64,000 nucleotides of DNA from Brevundimonas sp. NIBR11 (GTDB taxonomy: Bacteria; Pseudomonadota; Alphaproteobacteria; Caulobacterales; Caulobacteraceae): NCBI RefSeq assembly GCF_027912535.1, contig NZ_CP115465.1, positions 1,530,001 to 1,594,000 on the forward strand, read 5' to 3'. The notes beneath the pieces were generated by a model that had not been told where the DNA came from, searched no databases, and was given only the letters and a program-made list of their open reading frames with translations. Position numbers and translations under genes: made by a program. Shown piece by piece: positions 38,796-48,043 of this stretch. Positions within the stretch are counted from its first letter, which is position 1. Each line of letters begins with the position of its first letter.

Positions 38796-38954
38796 TCAGC
38801 CAAGCACGCCGGAAACCAGATAGACGACGACGCCGAGCATGCAGATCAGCCCCAGGATGACCCAAGGCGCCAGCGGGGCGTTTCCGCTGCGTCGCGACAG
38901 GTCGCGCTCGCGAGGGTCTTCTTCGTCGCGAGGCGGGATGCGGTCTTCGGCCAT
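38796..38954 (-). CDS. Small single-span membrane protein
   Basis: This gene encodes 52 residues from the ATG at 38954. The N-terminal half is strongly charged ([22 protein letters not shown]) and the C-terminal half is one hydrophobic span ([24 protein letters not shown]). I recognise no named family, though tiny tail-anchored proteins like this are common. It diverges from xseA and lies about 100 bp upstream of purD on the same strand. Confidence 0.6.
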   Translation of the reverse strand: MAEDRIPPRDEEDPRERDLSRRSGNAPLAPWVILGLICMLGVVVYLVSGVLG

Positions 38955-39019
38955 GGTGCAGCTTATATAGGCAGAATGCGGCGGTTTCCGCACCCCTTCG
39001 GCGCCGCTACAGTCGCCCC

Positions 39020-40612
39020 ATGACCGACGACTACGTTTTCGCAGGCCCTGCCGACGCCGAACCCGCTCCGGCCCGTGACAACAACCCGCCCCTGTCGATC
39101 TCGGAGCTCTCGTTCGCCCTGAAGCGCACGCTTGAGGACCGATTTGGCCATGTCCGCCTGCGGGGCGAGGTGTCGAAGGTCAATCGCCACGCATCCGGCC
39201 ACATCTATCTGACGCTGAAGGACGACAAGTCCGCCATCGACGGCGTGGTTTGGAAGGGATCAGTCCGCGGCCTCGGCGTCCAGCCGGAGACGGGCCTGGA
39301 AGTCATCGTCACCGGTAAGATAACCTCCTATCCGGCCCGCTCGTCGTACCAGATCGTGATCGAATCGATGGAGGCGGCCGGCGCCGGCGCGCTGCTCGCC
39401 CAACTCGAACGGCTGAAGGTCAAGTTGAACGGCGAGGGCCTGTTCGAGCCGGCGCGCAAGAAACCGATCCCCTTCTACCCCCGCACGATCGGGGTCATCA
39501 CCAGCCCGACCGGCGCGGTGATCCGCGACATCCTGCATCGGATCGCCGAACGCTGGCCCTGCCGCGTCATCGTCTGGCCGGTGGTGGTCCAGGGCGACGC
39601 CGCCTGCGGTCAGGTCGGAAACGCGATTCGCGGCTTCGACGCCATGCGATCCGATGGTCCCATCCCCCGTCCCGAGCTCCTGATCGTGGCGCGCGGCGGC
39701 GGATCCGTCGAGGACCTCTGGTGCTTCAACGACGAGGGTCTGGCCCGCACCGTCGCGGCGGCCTCCATCCCGATCATCTCGGCCGTGGGGCACGAGACCG
39801 ACACCACCCTGATCGACTTCGTCTCGGACCGCCGCGCCCCCACCCCGACCGGCGCCGCAGAACTGGCCACGCCGGTGCTGGCCGACCTGCGCGCCTTCGT
39901 CACCGATCTGGAGCGGCGTCTGGACCGCGCGGGGGCTCGCCTGCTGGAGGACCGTCGCGTCCGCCTGCGCTCCGTCGCGCGGGGCCTGCCCGCCCGACCA
40001 GAGGAACTGGTCGCCCTCGCCCAGCAGCGGCTCGACCATGCCTCCAGCCGCCTCGCCTCGGGCCTGAACCGCAACACCGAACTGCATCACCGCCGGCTCG
40101 TCACGGCGAGCGGCAGCTTCTCACCCGCTCTGCTGGACCGCGCCCTCGAACAGCGCACAGCTCGCCTCGAAGGCCAGTCCGCCCGCCTCATGGCGGCGCT
40201 GGCCGCGAACGCGGCGGTGCACGAGCGTCGCCTGCTGAGGGTCGCCGGTCGCCTTTCGCTGGACCCGATCCACCGCCGTCTCGACCAGCGCGCATCCCGG
40301 CTGGAGGGAATCGACGCCCGCCTGTCCCGCCCGATCCCCCAGTCGTTGGAACGCGCGGAGACCCGCCTTGCCGCCCTCGCCCGCGCGTTGGCCACCCTCG
40401 ACCCGAAGCGGCCCAAGCCCGGCTTCGCCCGCATCGACGACGAGTCCGGCGCCATGGTGTCGTCCGCCGCCGCTCTGGCGCCGGGACAGGCAGTGACCCT
40501 GGTCTTCCCCGATGGCTCGAAGGGCGCACGCATCGAGGGCGAGGCGCCCGTGCGGCCCAGGCCGGTCGCCAAACCTAGGGCGGCGCCGGAGGGACAGGGC
40601 GATCTCTTCTGA
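39020..40612 (+). CDS. xseA: Exodeoxyribonuclease VII large subunit
   Basis: XseA, with XseB, degrades single-stranded DNA and takes part in repair. The N-terminal OB-fold ([43 protein letters not shown]) is followed by the catalytic domain with [34 protein letters not shown] and [19 protein letters not shown] long helical region of repeated Arg/Leu-rich segments fills residues 290-450. The 530-residue length exceeds E. coli XseA (456), mostly in that coiled-coil part and the basic tail. No xseB is nearby. Confidence 0.95.
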   Translation: MTDDYVFAGPADAEPAPARDNNPPLSISELSFALKRTLEDRFGHVRLRGEVSKVNRHASGHIYLTLKDDKSAIDGVVWKGSVRGLGVQPETGLEVIVTGKITSYPARSSYQIVIESMEAAGAGALLAQLERLKVKLNGEGLFEPARKKPIPFYPRTIGVITSPTGAVIRDILHRIAERWPCRVIVWPVVVQGDAACGQVGNAIRGFDAMRSDGPIPRPELLIVARGGGSVEDLWCFNDEGLARTVAAASIPIISAVGHETDTTLIDFVSDRRAPTPTGAAELATPVLADLRAFVTDLERRLDRAGARLLEDRRVRLRSVARGLPARPEELVALAQQRLDHASSRLASGLNRNTELHHRRLVTASGSFSPALLDRALEQRTARLEGQSARLMAALAANAAVHERRLLRVAGRLSLDPIHRRLDQRASRLEGIDARLSRPIPQSLERAETRLAALARALATLDPKRPKPGFARIDDESGAMVSSAAALAPGQAVTLVFPDGSKGARIEGEAPVRPRPVAKPRAAPEGQGDLF

Positions 40613-40669
40613 ATGTCTCCTCCCCATCGCGACGCGACAGAGAAGAGACGAGGCGCTATCCTCAACGCC

Positions 40670-40864
40670 ATGACCTCCGCTCCCTCCCCCGCGACCCTCC
40701 ATTACGGCGACGGCGAGTTCGCCGTGCTTAAGCCTGGCCCGTTCGTCCTGTGCGCCGTCTCCGGCAAACCCATCCCGCTGGAAATCCTCCGCTACTGGTC
40801 CGTCGAGCATCAGGAGCCCTATTTCGGCCCGACGGAAGCCCTCTCGCGGATGGTCGATCAGTGA
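40670..40864 (+). CDS. DUF2093 domain protein
   Basis: The 64-residue protein fits DUF2093: ATLHYGDGEFAVLKPGPFVLCAVSGKPIPLEILRYWSVEHQEPYFGPTEALSRM. The conserved Cys and the YWSVEHQE(A/P)Y segment are typical of this small alphaproteobacterial family of unknown role. It lies 57 bp after xseA, and its stop overlaps the GTG of the M23 peptidase gene, so expression is coupled. Confidence 0.87.
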   Translation: MTSAPSPATLHYGDGEFAVLKPGPFVLCAVSGKPIPLEILRYWSVEHQEPYFGPTEALSRMVDQ

Positions 40865-41709
40865 ACCGCTCCCGGCGCCGCCTGATCCTGGGCGCCGGCG
40901 CCGCCTCGCTGACCGGTTCCGCCCTCGCCCAGTCGAACGACGGCCTGACCCTCAACGGCCGCTTCGTCCAAGGCGGCTTCATCATGGGCCGCGCCGGGCC
41001 GCGCGCCATGGTCTTCGTCGACGGCGAAGCCCTGACCACGGCCTCGGCCGCCGGCCTTTTCGTGGTCGGGCTCGACCGAGAGGCCCCACCCTCTGTCCAA
41101 CTCGAAGTGCGCAGCCGGGGCCAGATCGCCCGCCGCACCCTGGCCGTCGCCCGAGGGACCTTCCCCTCCACCCGCATCAACGGCCTGCCCCAGTCGACAG
41201 TCGAGCCCACCGATCCGGTCCTGATCGCCCGGATCCAGCAGGAGATCGCGCTCAAGACCGAGGGCTTCGCCAGCCGCACTGACGCCGACGACTTTCGCTC
41301 CGGCTTCACCTGGCCGCTCGACAGTTATCGCGTCACCAGCCTGTGGGGCTCGCAGCGCGTCCTCAACGGCACGCCGGCCCGGCCTCACTATGGTATTGAT
41401 CTAGCCGCGCCCGCCGGCACGCCGATCCGCGCCCCGGCCAACGGTGTCGTGACCCTCGCCCGGTCCGGCATGCATTTCGAGGGCGGTCTGACGCTGATCG
41501 ACCACGGCCAGGGGTTGATCAGCGCCTATCTTCATCAGTCGCGAATCGCTGTTCTGCCCGGCCAGCGGGTCGCGCGCGGCGACGTTATCGGACGCGTCGG
41601 CATGAGCGGCCGCGCCACTGGGCCCCACCTGTGCTGGCGCATGAAGTGGCGCGACCGCAACTGCGACCCGTCGTTGCTTGTCGGCCAGTCCGCTCCGGAA
41701 AACGCCTAG
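40861..41709 (+). CDS. M23 family (LytM-like) metallopeptidase with altered zinc motif
   Basis: The 282-residue protein (GTG start overlapping DUF2093) has an exported N-terminus (RSRRRLILGAGAASLTGSALAQ, Tat-like RRR) and a C-terminal LytM domain. The first zinc motif HYGID is intact, with His176 and Asp180. The second, normally HxH, reads HLC (His256, Cys258) in TGPHLCWRMKW. Cys can bind zinc, so the enzyme may still be active, or it may work as an activator of amidases like other degenerate LytM proteins. Upstream is a beta-rich domain (residues 25-130). Confidence 0.88.
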   Translation: MNRSRRRLILGAGAASLTGSALAQSNDGLTLNGRFVQGGFIMGRAGPRAMVFVDGEALTTASAAGLFVVGLDREAPPSVQLEVRSRGQIARRTLAVARGTFPSTRINGLPQSTVEPTDPVLIARIQQEIALKTEGFASRTDADDFRSGFTWPLDSYRVTSLWGSQRVLNGTPARPHYGIDLAAPAGTPIRAPANGVVTLARSGMHFEGGLTLIDHGQGLISAYLHQSRIAVLPGQRVARGDVIGRVGMSGRATGPHLCWRMKWRDRNCDPSLLVGQSAPENA

Positions 41710-41811
41710 TTCTTACGGCCACGCTTTGCTTGTGCGTGGACCTCTCGGGGCTTTGGTCCTAGCATTGACGGCTTGACCGCCTTGGGGGCGGAGCTCGGCC
41801 TTTCAAACTCT

Positions 41812-42342
41812 ATGTCCGCCCTTCAATCGCTCAACATCCTGCTGGTCGACGACAATCAGCACATGCGAGCCATCACGTCCGCCATTCTCCAGTCCGCCGG
41901 CATCCGCAACATCCGCGAAGTGTCGGACGGCGCCATGGCGCTTGAGGCCCTGCGCGATCACGCCGTTGATCTGGCCATCGTCGATTTCAACATGTTCCCG
42001 CTCGATGGGGTCGAATTTACCCGCTTAGTCCGCAACAGCCCAGACAGCGCCAACCCCTATCTGCCGATCATCATGATGACCGGCCATTCGGAGAAGCACC
42101 GCGTGGTCGAGGCGCGCGACGCGGGAGTCACCGAATTCGTGGTCAAGCCGATCACCGCCAAGGCCGTGTTCGACCGCATCCAGGCCGTGATCCTGCGCCC
42201 CCGCCCGTTCGTAAAGACCGACGACTATTTCGGTCCGGACCGCCGCCGAACCGCGATGGCGCTTAGCTACAAGGGGCCGCGCCGTCGCTTGACCGACACG
42301 CCGGAAGCCGTGGGCGGAACCAGCAACGCCACCGAGGTCTAA
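41812..42342 (+). CDS. Stand-alone response regulator receiver protein
   Basis: The 176-residue protein is a single receiver domain: acidic pair in ILLVDDNQHMRAI, phosphorylatable Asp in LAIVDFNMFPLDG, Thr in IIMMTGHSE and Lys in FVVKPITAK. No output domain follows; the C-terminal tail contains DDYFGPDRRRT and a basic stretch, seen in other alphaproteobacterial receiver proteins. It may relay phosphate to a phosphotransferase or interact with motors. The ATG at 41812 starts just at the domain; the gap before it (102 bp) should hold its promoter. Confidence 0.88.
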   Translation: MSALQSLNILLVDDNQHMRAITSAILQSAGIRNIREVSDGAMALEALRDHAVDLAIVDFNMFPLDGVEFTRLVRNSPDSANPYLPIIMMTGHSEKHRVVEARDAGVTEFVVKPITAKAVFDRIQAVILRPRPFVKTDDYFGPDRRRTAMALSYKGPRRRLTDTPEAVGGTSNATEV

Positions 42343-42481
42343 CGCCGCGTCAACGCTTGCCATCTATCGGCCAGTCGTCCGAGACCGCACTTCTTTCCGA
42401 TTGCGTAGGTTGGCGCGGCGCGCACCGCTGACGCCCGCATCGGTTATCTGGCAGTCCTGCAGGTAAAACCGCGCGGGCGCG

Positions 42482-43411
42482 TCACGACTCCCGCGACAGA
42501 GCGCTGTACACCTTGTCCGGCCAGCGTTTGTGAACCCAGAACCAGTCGACCGGATGCTCCCGCACCCGCTCCTCGACGAAGGTGGTGACCGCCTGCACGC
42601 CCCGCGCGATGTCTCCGGCGCGGTCGCCCGTGTTCTGAAGCTCGATCGGCTCATGTGCCGTCACCCGGAACCGCACGCCGGGCAGCCGCACCACCGACAT
42701 CGGCTGCAGCACTGTCCCGAACCTGAGCGCCAGCCGGCTGGGCCCCGGGGCCGCGTTCACCGGCTGGCCGAAAAATACGACCTCCGGGCCCTCGGAAAAC
42801 TTCTGATCGTTCATCAGGGCGACGCTCTCGCCTCGCGCCATTCCCGCCAGCAGTTCACGCGCCCCGTCCCCGCCCTTGGGGGCGAACAGCTTCACGCCAT
42901 AGCGGGCCCGCGCCGCGATGATCTGGGCGTCGACATAGGGGTTGTTGGCCGCGCGGTAGGTCACCTGCACCGGGATGCCCGAGGCGACGAGCACGGCCGC
43001 CATGGTCTCGATGTTGGCCATGTGGCCTGAGACGAAGACGACCGGCCTGCCGAACGCCCGGATCGCTTCGAGCCGCTCGGCCCCGACGATGTCGATCCGT
43101 CCGGACGCCGGGGTCAACCGGTCCATGATCGCGGTCTCGGCGAAGGTCCGCCCGGTCTGCTCCCACTGCGCGACAGCCAGCCGCCGGCGGTCGTCCTCGC
43201 TCATCTCGGGGAAGGCGATCCGCAGGTTCCGCATGACGACCTTGTGGGTGCCCACCAGCGGCCCCAGCGTCCTCAGAACCCAGCCGCCGAAGTTCGACGC
43301 CGCCTCCAGCCCGATCAGACGCATCAGACCGATGAAGCCGGCGAACGCCGCCGCCTCCAGCCGCCAGATCAGGTCCTGGCGCAGGCTGACCTTGCGGTCG
43401 TCACCAGGCAA
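42482..43411 (-). CDS. LpxL/HtrB-type lipid A late acyltransferase
   Basis: This 309-residue protein has one N-terminal membrane segment and the HX4E catalytic motif in VSGHMANIETMAA, followed by VTYRAANNPYVD and SVALMNDQKFSEG, typical of lysophospholipid/lipid A acyltransferases. It would add secondary acyl chains to lipid A at the inner membrane, complementing the waaA-lpxK genes 8 kb away. Its start overlaps the end of the upstream SDR gene by 11 bp, so the two form an operon. Which acyl position it uses cannot be told. Confidence 0.87.
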   Translation of the reverse strand: MPGDDRKVSLRQDLIWRLEAAAFAGFIGLMRLIGLEAASNFGGWVLRTLGPLVGTHKVVMRNLRIAFPEMSEDDRRRLAVAQWEQTGRTFAETAIMDRLTPASGRIDIVGAERLEAIRAFGRPVVFVSGHMANIETMAAVLVASGIPVQVTYRAANNPYVDAQIIAARARYGVKLFAPKGGDGARELLAGMARGESVALMNDQKFSEGPEVVFFGQPVNAAPGPSRLALRFGTVLQPMSVVRLPGVRFRVTAHEPIELQNTGDRAGDIARGVQAVTTFVEERVREHPVDWFWVHKRWPDKVYSALSRES

Positions 43412-44171
43412 TCGTGAGCCCGCCGTCCACCACCAGAGTCTGGCCGTTCACATAAGACCCGGCTTTCGAGCACAGATAGACGGCCGTGCCCGCGATCTCG
43501 TCCGGCTGGCCGATGCGCTTCATCGGGTTCGGCTCGACCGTGACCTTCAGCACCTCTTCGTTCTCCCACAGGTAGCGGGCGAAGTCGGTCTGGATGAGGC
43601 CGGGGGCGATGCAGTTGACCCGTACGTTCGACGGCCCCCACTCGACGGCCAGGTTCCGCGCCAGCTGCATGTCAGCCGCCTTCGACACATTGTACGCGCC
43701 GATCAGGGCGTTGCCGCGCAGGCCGCCGATGGACGAAATGATGACGATCGCCCCGTCCTTCCGCGCGATCATCTGCGGCGACACCATCTGGGTCAGCCAG
43801 TGATTGGCCAGGACGTTGTTGTGGAAGATCTTCTCGAACTGCTCGTCGGCGATCCCCGCCATCGGCCCGGCGTAGGGGTTGGACGCCGCGTTGCAGACCA
43901 GGATGTCGATCTGGCCCCAGGCGGCGTTGGTCTCGTCGACCAGCCGCTGCAGGTCTTCCTTGGACGCGATGTTCGCCGGAATGGCCATCGCCCGGCCCTC
44001 GCCGAACTTCGCATTGATCTCGTTGGCGACCTCTTCGCAGGGCCCGGCCTTGCGCGAGGAGATGACGACTTTCGCGCCGTGCTCGGCCATTCGCTCGGCG
44101 ATCGCCTTGCCGATGCCCTTGGACGAGCCGGTGATGATGGCGACCTTGCCGGTCAGATCGAACAATTCCAT
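43401..44171 (-). CDS. Short-chain dehydrogenase/reductase (SDR)
   Basis: The 256-residue classical SDR has the cofactor motif TGSSKGIG (residues 14-21), NAAS after beta-4, and the catalytic Ser147, Tyr160, Lys164 (SSIGG and AYNVSKAA). The C-terminal DGGLTIAW is usual. It may act on acyl-CoA or 3-oxoacyl substrates. The start at 44171 is preceded by GGGGAT. The overlap with the lipid acyltransferase gene suggests a lipid-related job, which is only an inference. Confidence 0.9.
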   Translation of the reverse strand: MELFDLTGKVAIITGSSKGIGKAIAERMAEHGAKVVISSRKAGPCEEVANEINAKFGEGRAMAIPANIASKEDLQRLVDETNAAWGQIDILVCNAASNPYAGPMAGIADEQFEKIFHNNVLANHWLTQMVSPQMIARKDGAIVIISSIGGLRGNALIGAYNVSKAADMQLARNLAVEWGPSNVRVNCIAPGLIQTDFARYLWENEEVLKVTVEPNPMKRIGQPDEIAGTAVYLCSKAGSYVNGQTLVVDGGLTIAW

Positions 44172-44280
44172 GCGTATCCCCTGATTTCGGCGCGGATTCA
44201 TCGGCCGCGCCCTAGCCGTTTCGTCCTGATACCCCGATACTCGGCCGATTCCATCCGGGAAGACGGACATAGCCGTTCCC

Positions 44281-45555
44281 ATGCGCGCACTGACCAACGG
44301 TTTTCTGTTCTTCGGCTACGTCTTCCTCGCGATGACGGTCGGCGCCTTCCTGTGGCGCGCGGGCCTCGGCATCGGCCCGGGCGTCGCCGCGACGTTTGGC
44401 GTCCTCGGGGTCCTGACGGCGGTCCACGCCATCTTCACCGGCATCGGCGAGAGGAAGGCCCTGCGCGCCGAGATCGGCCAGGTGCGTGAGGCGCACCGCC
44501 TTCTGGCTGACGCCATGGAGCAGACCCAGACCGCGCTCGGCGACCTCGCCTCCGCCATCGAGGCCGGCGCCCTGTCGCGCACCGACGAACTGACCGGCGA
44601 GGTCCGCATGCTGGAGGACTTGATCCAGCAGATGAGCCTGTCGATCGACGAGCGCCTGAAGGTCGCGCCCATGGTCGCCCCCGACAGCGCCGAGGCCCGC
44701 CGCTACCAGCAGTCCAATCTGCTCCTTAAGACCGTTCACGACGCCCTGTCGGAGAACCGCGTCGACCTCTACCTGCAGCCGGTCGTGACTCTGCCCCAGC
44801 GCCGGACCGTCTTCTATGAAAGCTTCACCCGCCTTCGCGACCAGACCGACCGGGTCATGATGCCGGCCGAATACCTGTCCGCCGCCGAGAGCGAGGGCTT
44901 GGTCCCGGCCATCGACAACCTTCTGCTGTTCCGCTGCGCCCAGATCGTGCGCCGTCTGGCGCGTCAGGACAGGAAGGTCGGGGTCTTCTGCAACGTCGCC
45001 CTGTCCTCGCTGGGCGACGAGACCTTCTTCCCGCAGTTCCTCGAGTTCCTCTCCGAAAACCGCGACCTGAACCAGGCCCTCATCTTCGAGCTGGGTCAGG
45101 CGACCTTCGACGCGCGCGGCGCGGTCGAGGCGCGCAACATGGCCAAACTGGCCGACCTCGGCTTCCGCTTCTCGATCGACAAGGTCCAGACCCTCGATCT
45201 CGACTTCAACGACCTGCAGCGCTCGGACGTCCGCTTCATCAAGGTCGCCGCCGACCTGCTGATCGAACAGCTTCTGGACCTGGACGGCGGATCGCCGATT
45301 CCATCCCTGCGCGACATCCAGGCCGCCGACTTCGCTCAGCTGACCCGACGCTACGGCATCGAGGTCATCGCCGAGAAATGCGAATCGGAACGTCAGATCG
45401 TCGATATTCTCGAGCTGGACGTCGCCATGGGTCAGGGCCACCTCTTCGGAGAACCGCGCGCCATCAAGGAAGCGGTGCTGGCGGAGACCGACCCGCCCGC
45501 CGACTTCGTCCGCTCCACACTGATTTCGGCCGAGAAGCGCAGGCGCTACGCCTGA
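44281..45555 (+). CDS. tipF: Degenerate EAL-domain membrane protein, TipF-like
   Basis: The 424-residue protein has two hydrophobic spans near residues 7-60, a coiled-coil-like stretch (residues 60-120) and an EAL domain from about 145. The EAL signature reads ESF (VFYESFTRLRD), and later catalytic residues are partly missing (FELGQATFDARG), so it is probably a c-di-GMP binder and not a phosphodiesterase. The layout matches TipF of Caulobacter, which binds c-di-GMP and places the flagellum at the new pole. No flagellar genes are adjacent, so the name is tentative. Confidence 0.75.
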   Translation: MRALTNGFLFFGYVFLAMTVGAFLWRAGLGIGPGVAATFGVLGVLTAVHAIFTGIGERKALRAEIGQVREAHRLLADAMEQTQTALGDLASAIEAGALSRTDELTGEVRMLEDLIQQMSLSIDERLKVAPMVAPDSAEARRYQQSNLLLKTVHDALSENRVDLYLQPVVTLPQRRTVFYESFTRLRDQTDRVMMPAEYLSAAESEGLVPAIDNLLLFRCAQIVRRLARQDRKVGVFCNVALSSLGDETFFPQFLEFLSENRDLNQALIFELGQATFDARGAVEARNMAKLADLGFRFSIDKVQTLDLDFNDLQRSDVRFIKVAADLLIEQLLDLDGGSPIPSLRDIQAADFAQLTRRYGIEVIAEKCESERQIVDILELDVAMGQGHLFGEPRAIKEAVLAETDPPADFVRSTLISAEKRRRYA

Positions 45556-45567
45556 CGCCCGCATCGG

Positions 45568-46140
45568 TCAGATGAAGCTGGCCGTGACCGTATAGGCGAA
45601 GTTGTAGGTCCCGCTCGCCAGCCCAGCGGCGGTGAAAACATCCATGCCCAAGGTGAAGCTGCCGGTCCCGAGCAGCCCGAGGGGTTTCAAATCGAAGGTC
45701 ATGCTGGACGCCGGCGCCGGCATGGAGCCGGTGGCCATCAGGATGTTGCCGGTGACCGAGCCGACATAGAATTTGGTGATCTGCGCGTCGCTGCTGGGCA
45801 CGGGCTGGATCGTCACTCGGACCTGGCGCACGGCGCACAGCCCATTCAGATTGAGAAAGCCGCACGAAATGGTGACGGTCGGCGGCGTCACACCGGCGCT
45901 GGAAATGCGGATGCCGTTGCCCGAGGTCTTGGTGACAGATCCGGCGGTGCTGACGGTGAAACTGGTCGCGGTAGTGCCGCGGACCATCGTCCCGAGCGCG
46001 GGCGCGACCGCGGGCGTCTGCGAAATCTGGATCTGGGCCGCGGCGCTTGATGGCGCGCCAAGGACGCAGGCGGCGGCCGCCGCGATGACGGCGGGCGCGG
46101 CCAGTTTCACGATCGGAGAAGCGTCGGCGCGATGTCCCAT
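45568..46140 (-). CDS. DUF4402 domain exported protein
   Basis: The 190-residue protein has a signal peptide (residues 1-35, ending APSSAAAQ) and a beta-rich body rich in Thr/Ser/Gly. The pattern LGTMVRGTTATSFTVSTAGSV...TISC...FDLKPLGLLGTGSFTLGMDVFTAAGLASGTYNFAYTVTASF fits DUF4402, a surface or pilus-like domain. Two Cys (TISCGF and LCAV) could form a disulfide. It converges with the tipF-like gene with a 12-bp gap. Confidence 0.83.
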   Translation of the reverse strand: MGHRADASPIVKLAAPAVIAAAAACVLGAPSSAAAQIQISQTPAVAPALGTMVRGTTATSFTVSTAGSVTKTSGNGIRISSAGVTPPTVTISCGFLNLNGLCAVRQVRVTIQPVPSSDAQITKFYVGSVTGNILMATGSMPAPASSMTFDLKPLGLLGTGSFTLGMDVFTAAGLASGTYNFAYTVTASFI

Positions 46141-46195
46141 GGCGATGCTTTTCTCACGCCGTGATTGCCAAACCGTTCATCCCTGACGGGAAACG

Positions 46196-46642
46196 TCAGC
46201 CGACGTCCATCACCAAGCAGGTGGAAGTCGCCGTCGCATAGAGCTTGCCGTCCACGCCCCTCATCTCGGCCTCGGCGAACGCCGCCCGCCGACCGCTCTG
46301 CACGATCCGGCCCTCGGTGATCACCGGCGTGCCCTCGGTCAGGGCGCGATGGAAGACCGTCTTGAGCTCGAGCGAGGTATAGACCTGCCCCGGTTTCAGC
46401 ATCGAGTGGACGACACAGCCGCAGGCCGAATCGAGCAGGGTTGCGATATAGCCGCCGTGGACGGTGCCGATAGGGTTGTAGACCGCATGCGTCGGCGTGC
46501 TCTCGAACCGCACCAGTCCCTCCTCCACATGCGTGAGCCGGAAGCCGAGCGTCTCCGCGATCGGCGCGGCATTGCCGTTCTGGAAGCCCAGTTTTAGCTG
46601 TTCGATACCCGAGAGATGGGCGAGCGAGCGAAGATCGGTCAT
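46196..46642 (-). CDS. PaaI family hotdog-fold thioesterase
   Basis: The 148-residue protein has the hotdog thioesterase signature YNPIGTVHGGYIATLLDSACGCVVHS, with the HGG turn and acidic catalytic residue, and later SLELKTVFHRALTEGTPVITEGRIV. It likely hydrolyses aryl- or acyl-CoA esters. It stands alone between the DUF4402 gene and the terminator of the DUF3035 gene. Confidence 0.9.
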   Translation of the reverse strand: MTDLRSLAHLSGIEQLKLGFQNGNAAPIAETLGFRLTHVEEGLVRFESTPTHAVYNPIGTVHGGYIATLLDSACGCVVHSMLKPGQVYTSLELKTVFHRALTEGTPVITEGRIVQSGRRAAFAEAEMRGVDGKLYATATSTCLVMDVG

Positions 46643-46699
46643 GGCGACGATTCCGGGAGAGGTCCGTCTACAATAAGGACTGTCTTTCTGCAGGCAAGC

Positions 46700-46730
46700 A
46701 AAAGGGGCGCGCCTTCACAGACGCACCCCT
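46700..46730 (-). terminator. Terminator after the DUF3035 gene
   Basis: On the minus strand AGGGGTGCG pairs with CGCGCCCCT (9 positions with one mismatch) and is followed by TTTTGC. It lies 26 bp past the stop of the DUF3035 lipoprotein gene and before the thioesterase gene on the same strand. Confidence 0.6.
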
Positions 46731-46755
46731 CGAAATCCCCGCGTCGTTGTGGAGC

Positions 46756-47337
46756 TTAGAGACCCGGCAGCTTGAACCCGCTTGAGCGACGCGGCGCGAT
46801 CACGATGGAGCTCTGCGTCCCGGTGAGGGCCTGCAGGCGCGCATTCTCGCTGGCGGCGTCGATGGTCACCGCGCCCTGAGCGGTCTGGGTTTGGGTGGGG
46901 GCTTGCGAAGCCGCGTCGTCACGACGCCAGAACAGGATGCGGTTGGCGAAGCTTTCTTCCTTGTGCGCCAGGTCGCCGAACTCGTCGTCGATGACATAAC
47001 GAGCCAGCGGATCGGCGCGGTCGGCGCCGGCGGCGAGGACCAGCGCCTGTTCGCCCGGCGTGCGGGTGATGGCTTGACGCTGACCCAACAGGATCTGACG
47101 CGCGGCGCTTTCCGGAGCCAGTTCCTGCGGGCGCGGCTGGCCGGGAGCCGGCGGACGCAGACCGTACTCCGGCGGCACGGTCAGCGGGGCGGAGGACACG
47201 GTCAGGAACTCGTCCGGCACGACCTTGGTCAGGCCGATGGACTGGCGCAGGCCACCGCAGGCGGTAAGCGCGACGGCCGAAACGGCGATGGCGGAAACGG
47301 TCAGGATACGTGACGTCAGGTGGGGGGCGGTTCGCAT
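46756..47337 (-). CDS. DUF3035 lipoprotein
   Basis: The 193-residue protein has a signal peptide with lipobox LTAC (AVSAVALTACGG), so it should be lipidated. The body matches DUF3035 (KVVPDEFLTVSSAPLTVPPEYGLRPPAPGQPRPQEL), a family regularly encoded next to lspA in alphaproteobacteria, as here. A disordered Gln/Thr-rich segment and a basic C-terminus follow. Its role is unknown; the context suggests envelope function. Confidence 0.88.
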   Translation of the reverse strand: MRTAPHLTSRILTVSAIAVSAVALTACGGLRQSIGLTKVVPDEFLTVSSAPLTVPPEYGLRPPAPGQPRPQELAPESAARQILLGQRQAITRTPGEQALVLAAGADRADPLARYVIDDEFGDLAHKEESFANRILFWRRDDAASQAPTQTQTAQGAVTIDAASENARLQALTGTQSSIVIAPRRSSGFKLPGL

Positions 47338-47409
47338 GGGTCGGTTCGGCTCCGGCGCGATCGTGCGCCCAGGTCAGACGAGTGTTCAGGCAAGGGAAAG
47401 AGCGGGTGA

Positions 47410-47916
47410 TTACGCCTTTTCGGGGGCCGCGCCAACGGCATGCTTCCGCTCCGACATCACGCTGTCGAGAATCAGCAGCAGGACGCCGATGGTGATCGCG
47501 CTGTCTGCGACGTTGAAGACCCAGGGAAAAACCCCCGTGCCCGAGAAATCGATGAAGTCCACGACGTAGCCGTACTGGATGCGGTCGATGGCGTTGCCGA
47601 TCGCTCCGCCGATCACCAGACCGATGGCCGAGACCAGGGTGCGACGCTCAGCCTTCGTCGCCCACCACGCCAGGGCGCCCGCCACCAGGATCGAGAAGAA
47701 ACTCAGCGCCCACCGCGCCGCGCCGCCTCCGAACAGGCCGAAGCTGACTCCCGTGTTCTCGACGTAGGAGAAGTTCAGGATCGGCGGCGCAATGAACACG
47801 CGGCCGACCTCGCGCAGGCTCAGGCCTTCCAGCATCCAGTATTTGGTCAGTTGATCCAGGACGATGACGACGAGGGCGAATCCGTAGGCCGCCCAGGCGA
47901 TACGAGGAATTTTCAT
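47410..47916 (-). CDS. lspA: Lipoprotein signal peptidase
   Basis: LspA cleaves the signal peptide of diacylated prolipoproteins in the inner membrane. The 168-residue protein has four spans and the conserved motifs NFSYVENTGVSFG, GGAIGNAIDRIQYGYVVDFIDF and FNVADSAITIG; Asp120 and Asp138 are the probable catalytic pair. The ATG at 47916 begins MKIPRIAWAAYGF; the frame is open a little further upstream. It is followed after 72 bp by the DUF3035 gene. Unlike in E. coli, ileS is not directly adjacent but lies 5.5 kb away on the other strand. Confidence 0.95.
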   Translation of the reverse strand: MKIPRIAWAAYGFALVVIVLDQLTKYWMLEGLSLREVGRVFIAPPILNFSYVENTGVSFGLFGGGAARWALSFFSILVAGALAWWATKAERRTLVSAIGLVIGGAIGNAIDRIQYGYVVDFIDFSGTGVFPWVFNVADSAITIGVLLLILDSVMSERKHAVGAAPEKA

Positions 47917-48043
47917 GCGGGTTCGGTTAGCAGGCGAAATCGTCCACGCCAACGTCGCTGTCGTCGCGACCGCCCGAGCCTTCTCCTACGTCAACTCCGT
48001 TCGAGGTTAGGGTTATGCAAAAGAACCCGCAGGGAGATACGTG

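Noticed and set aside
41773..41811. Upstream start for the receiver protein
   Set aside because: The 13 extra residues lack homology and the ATG at 41812 begins right at the receiver fold.
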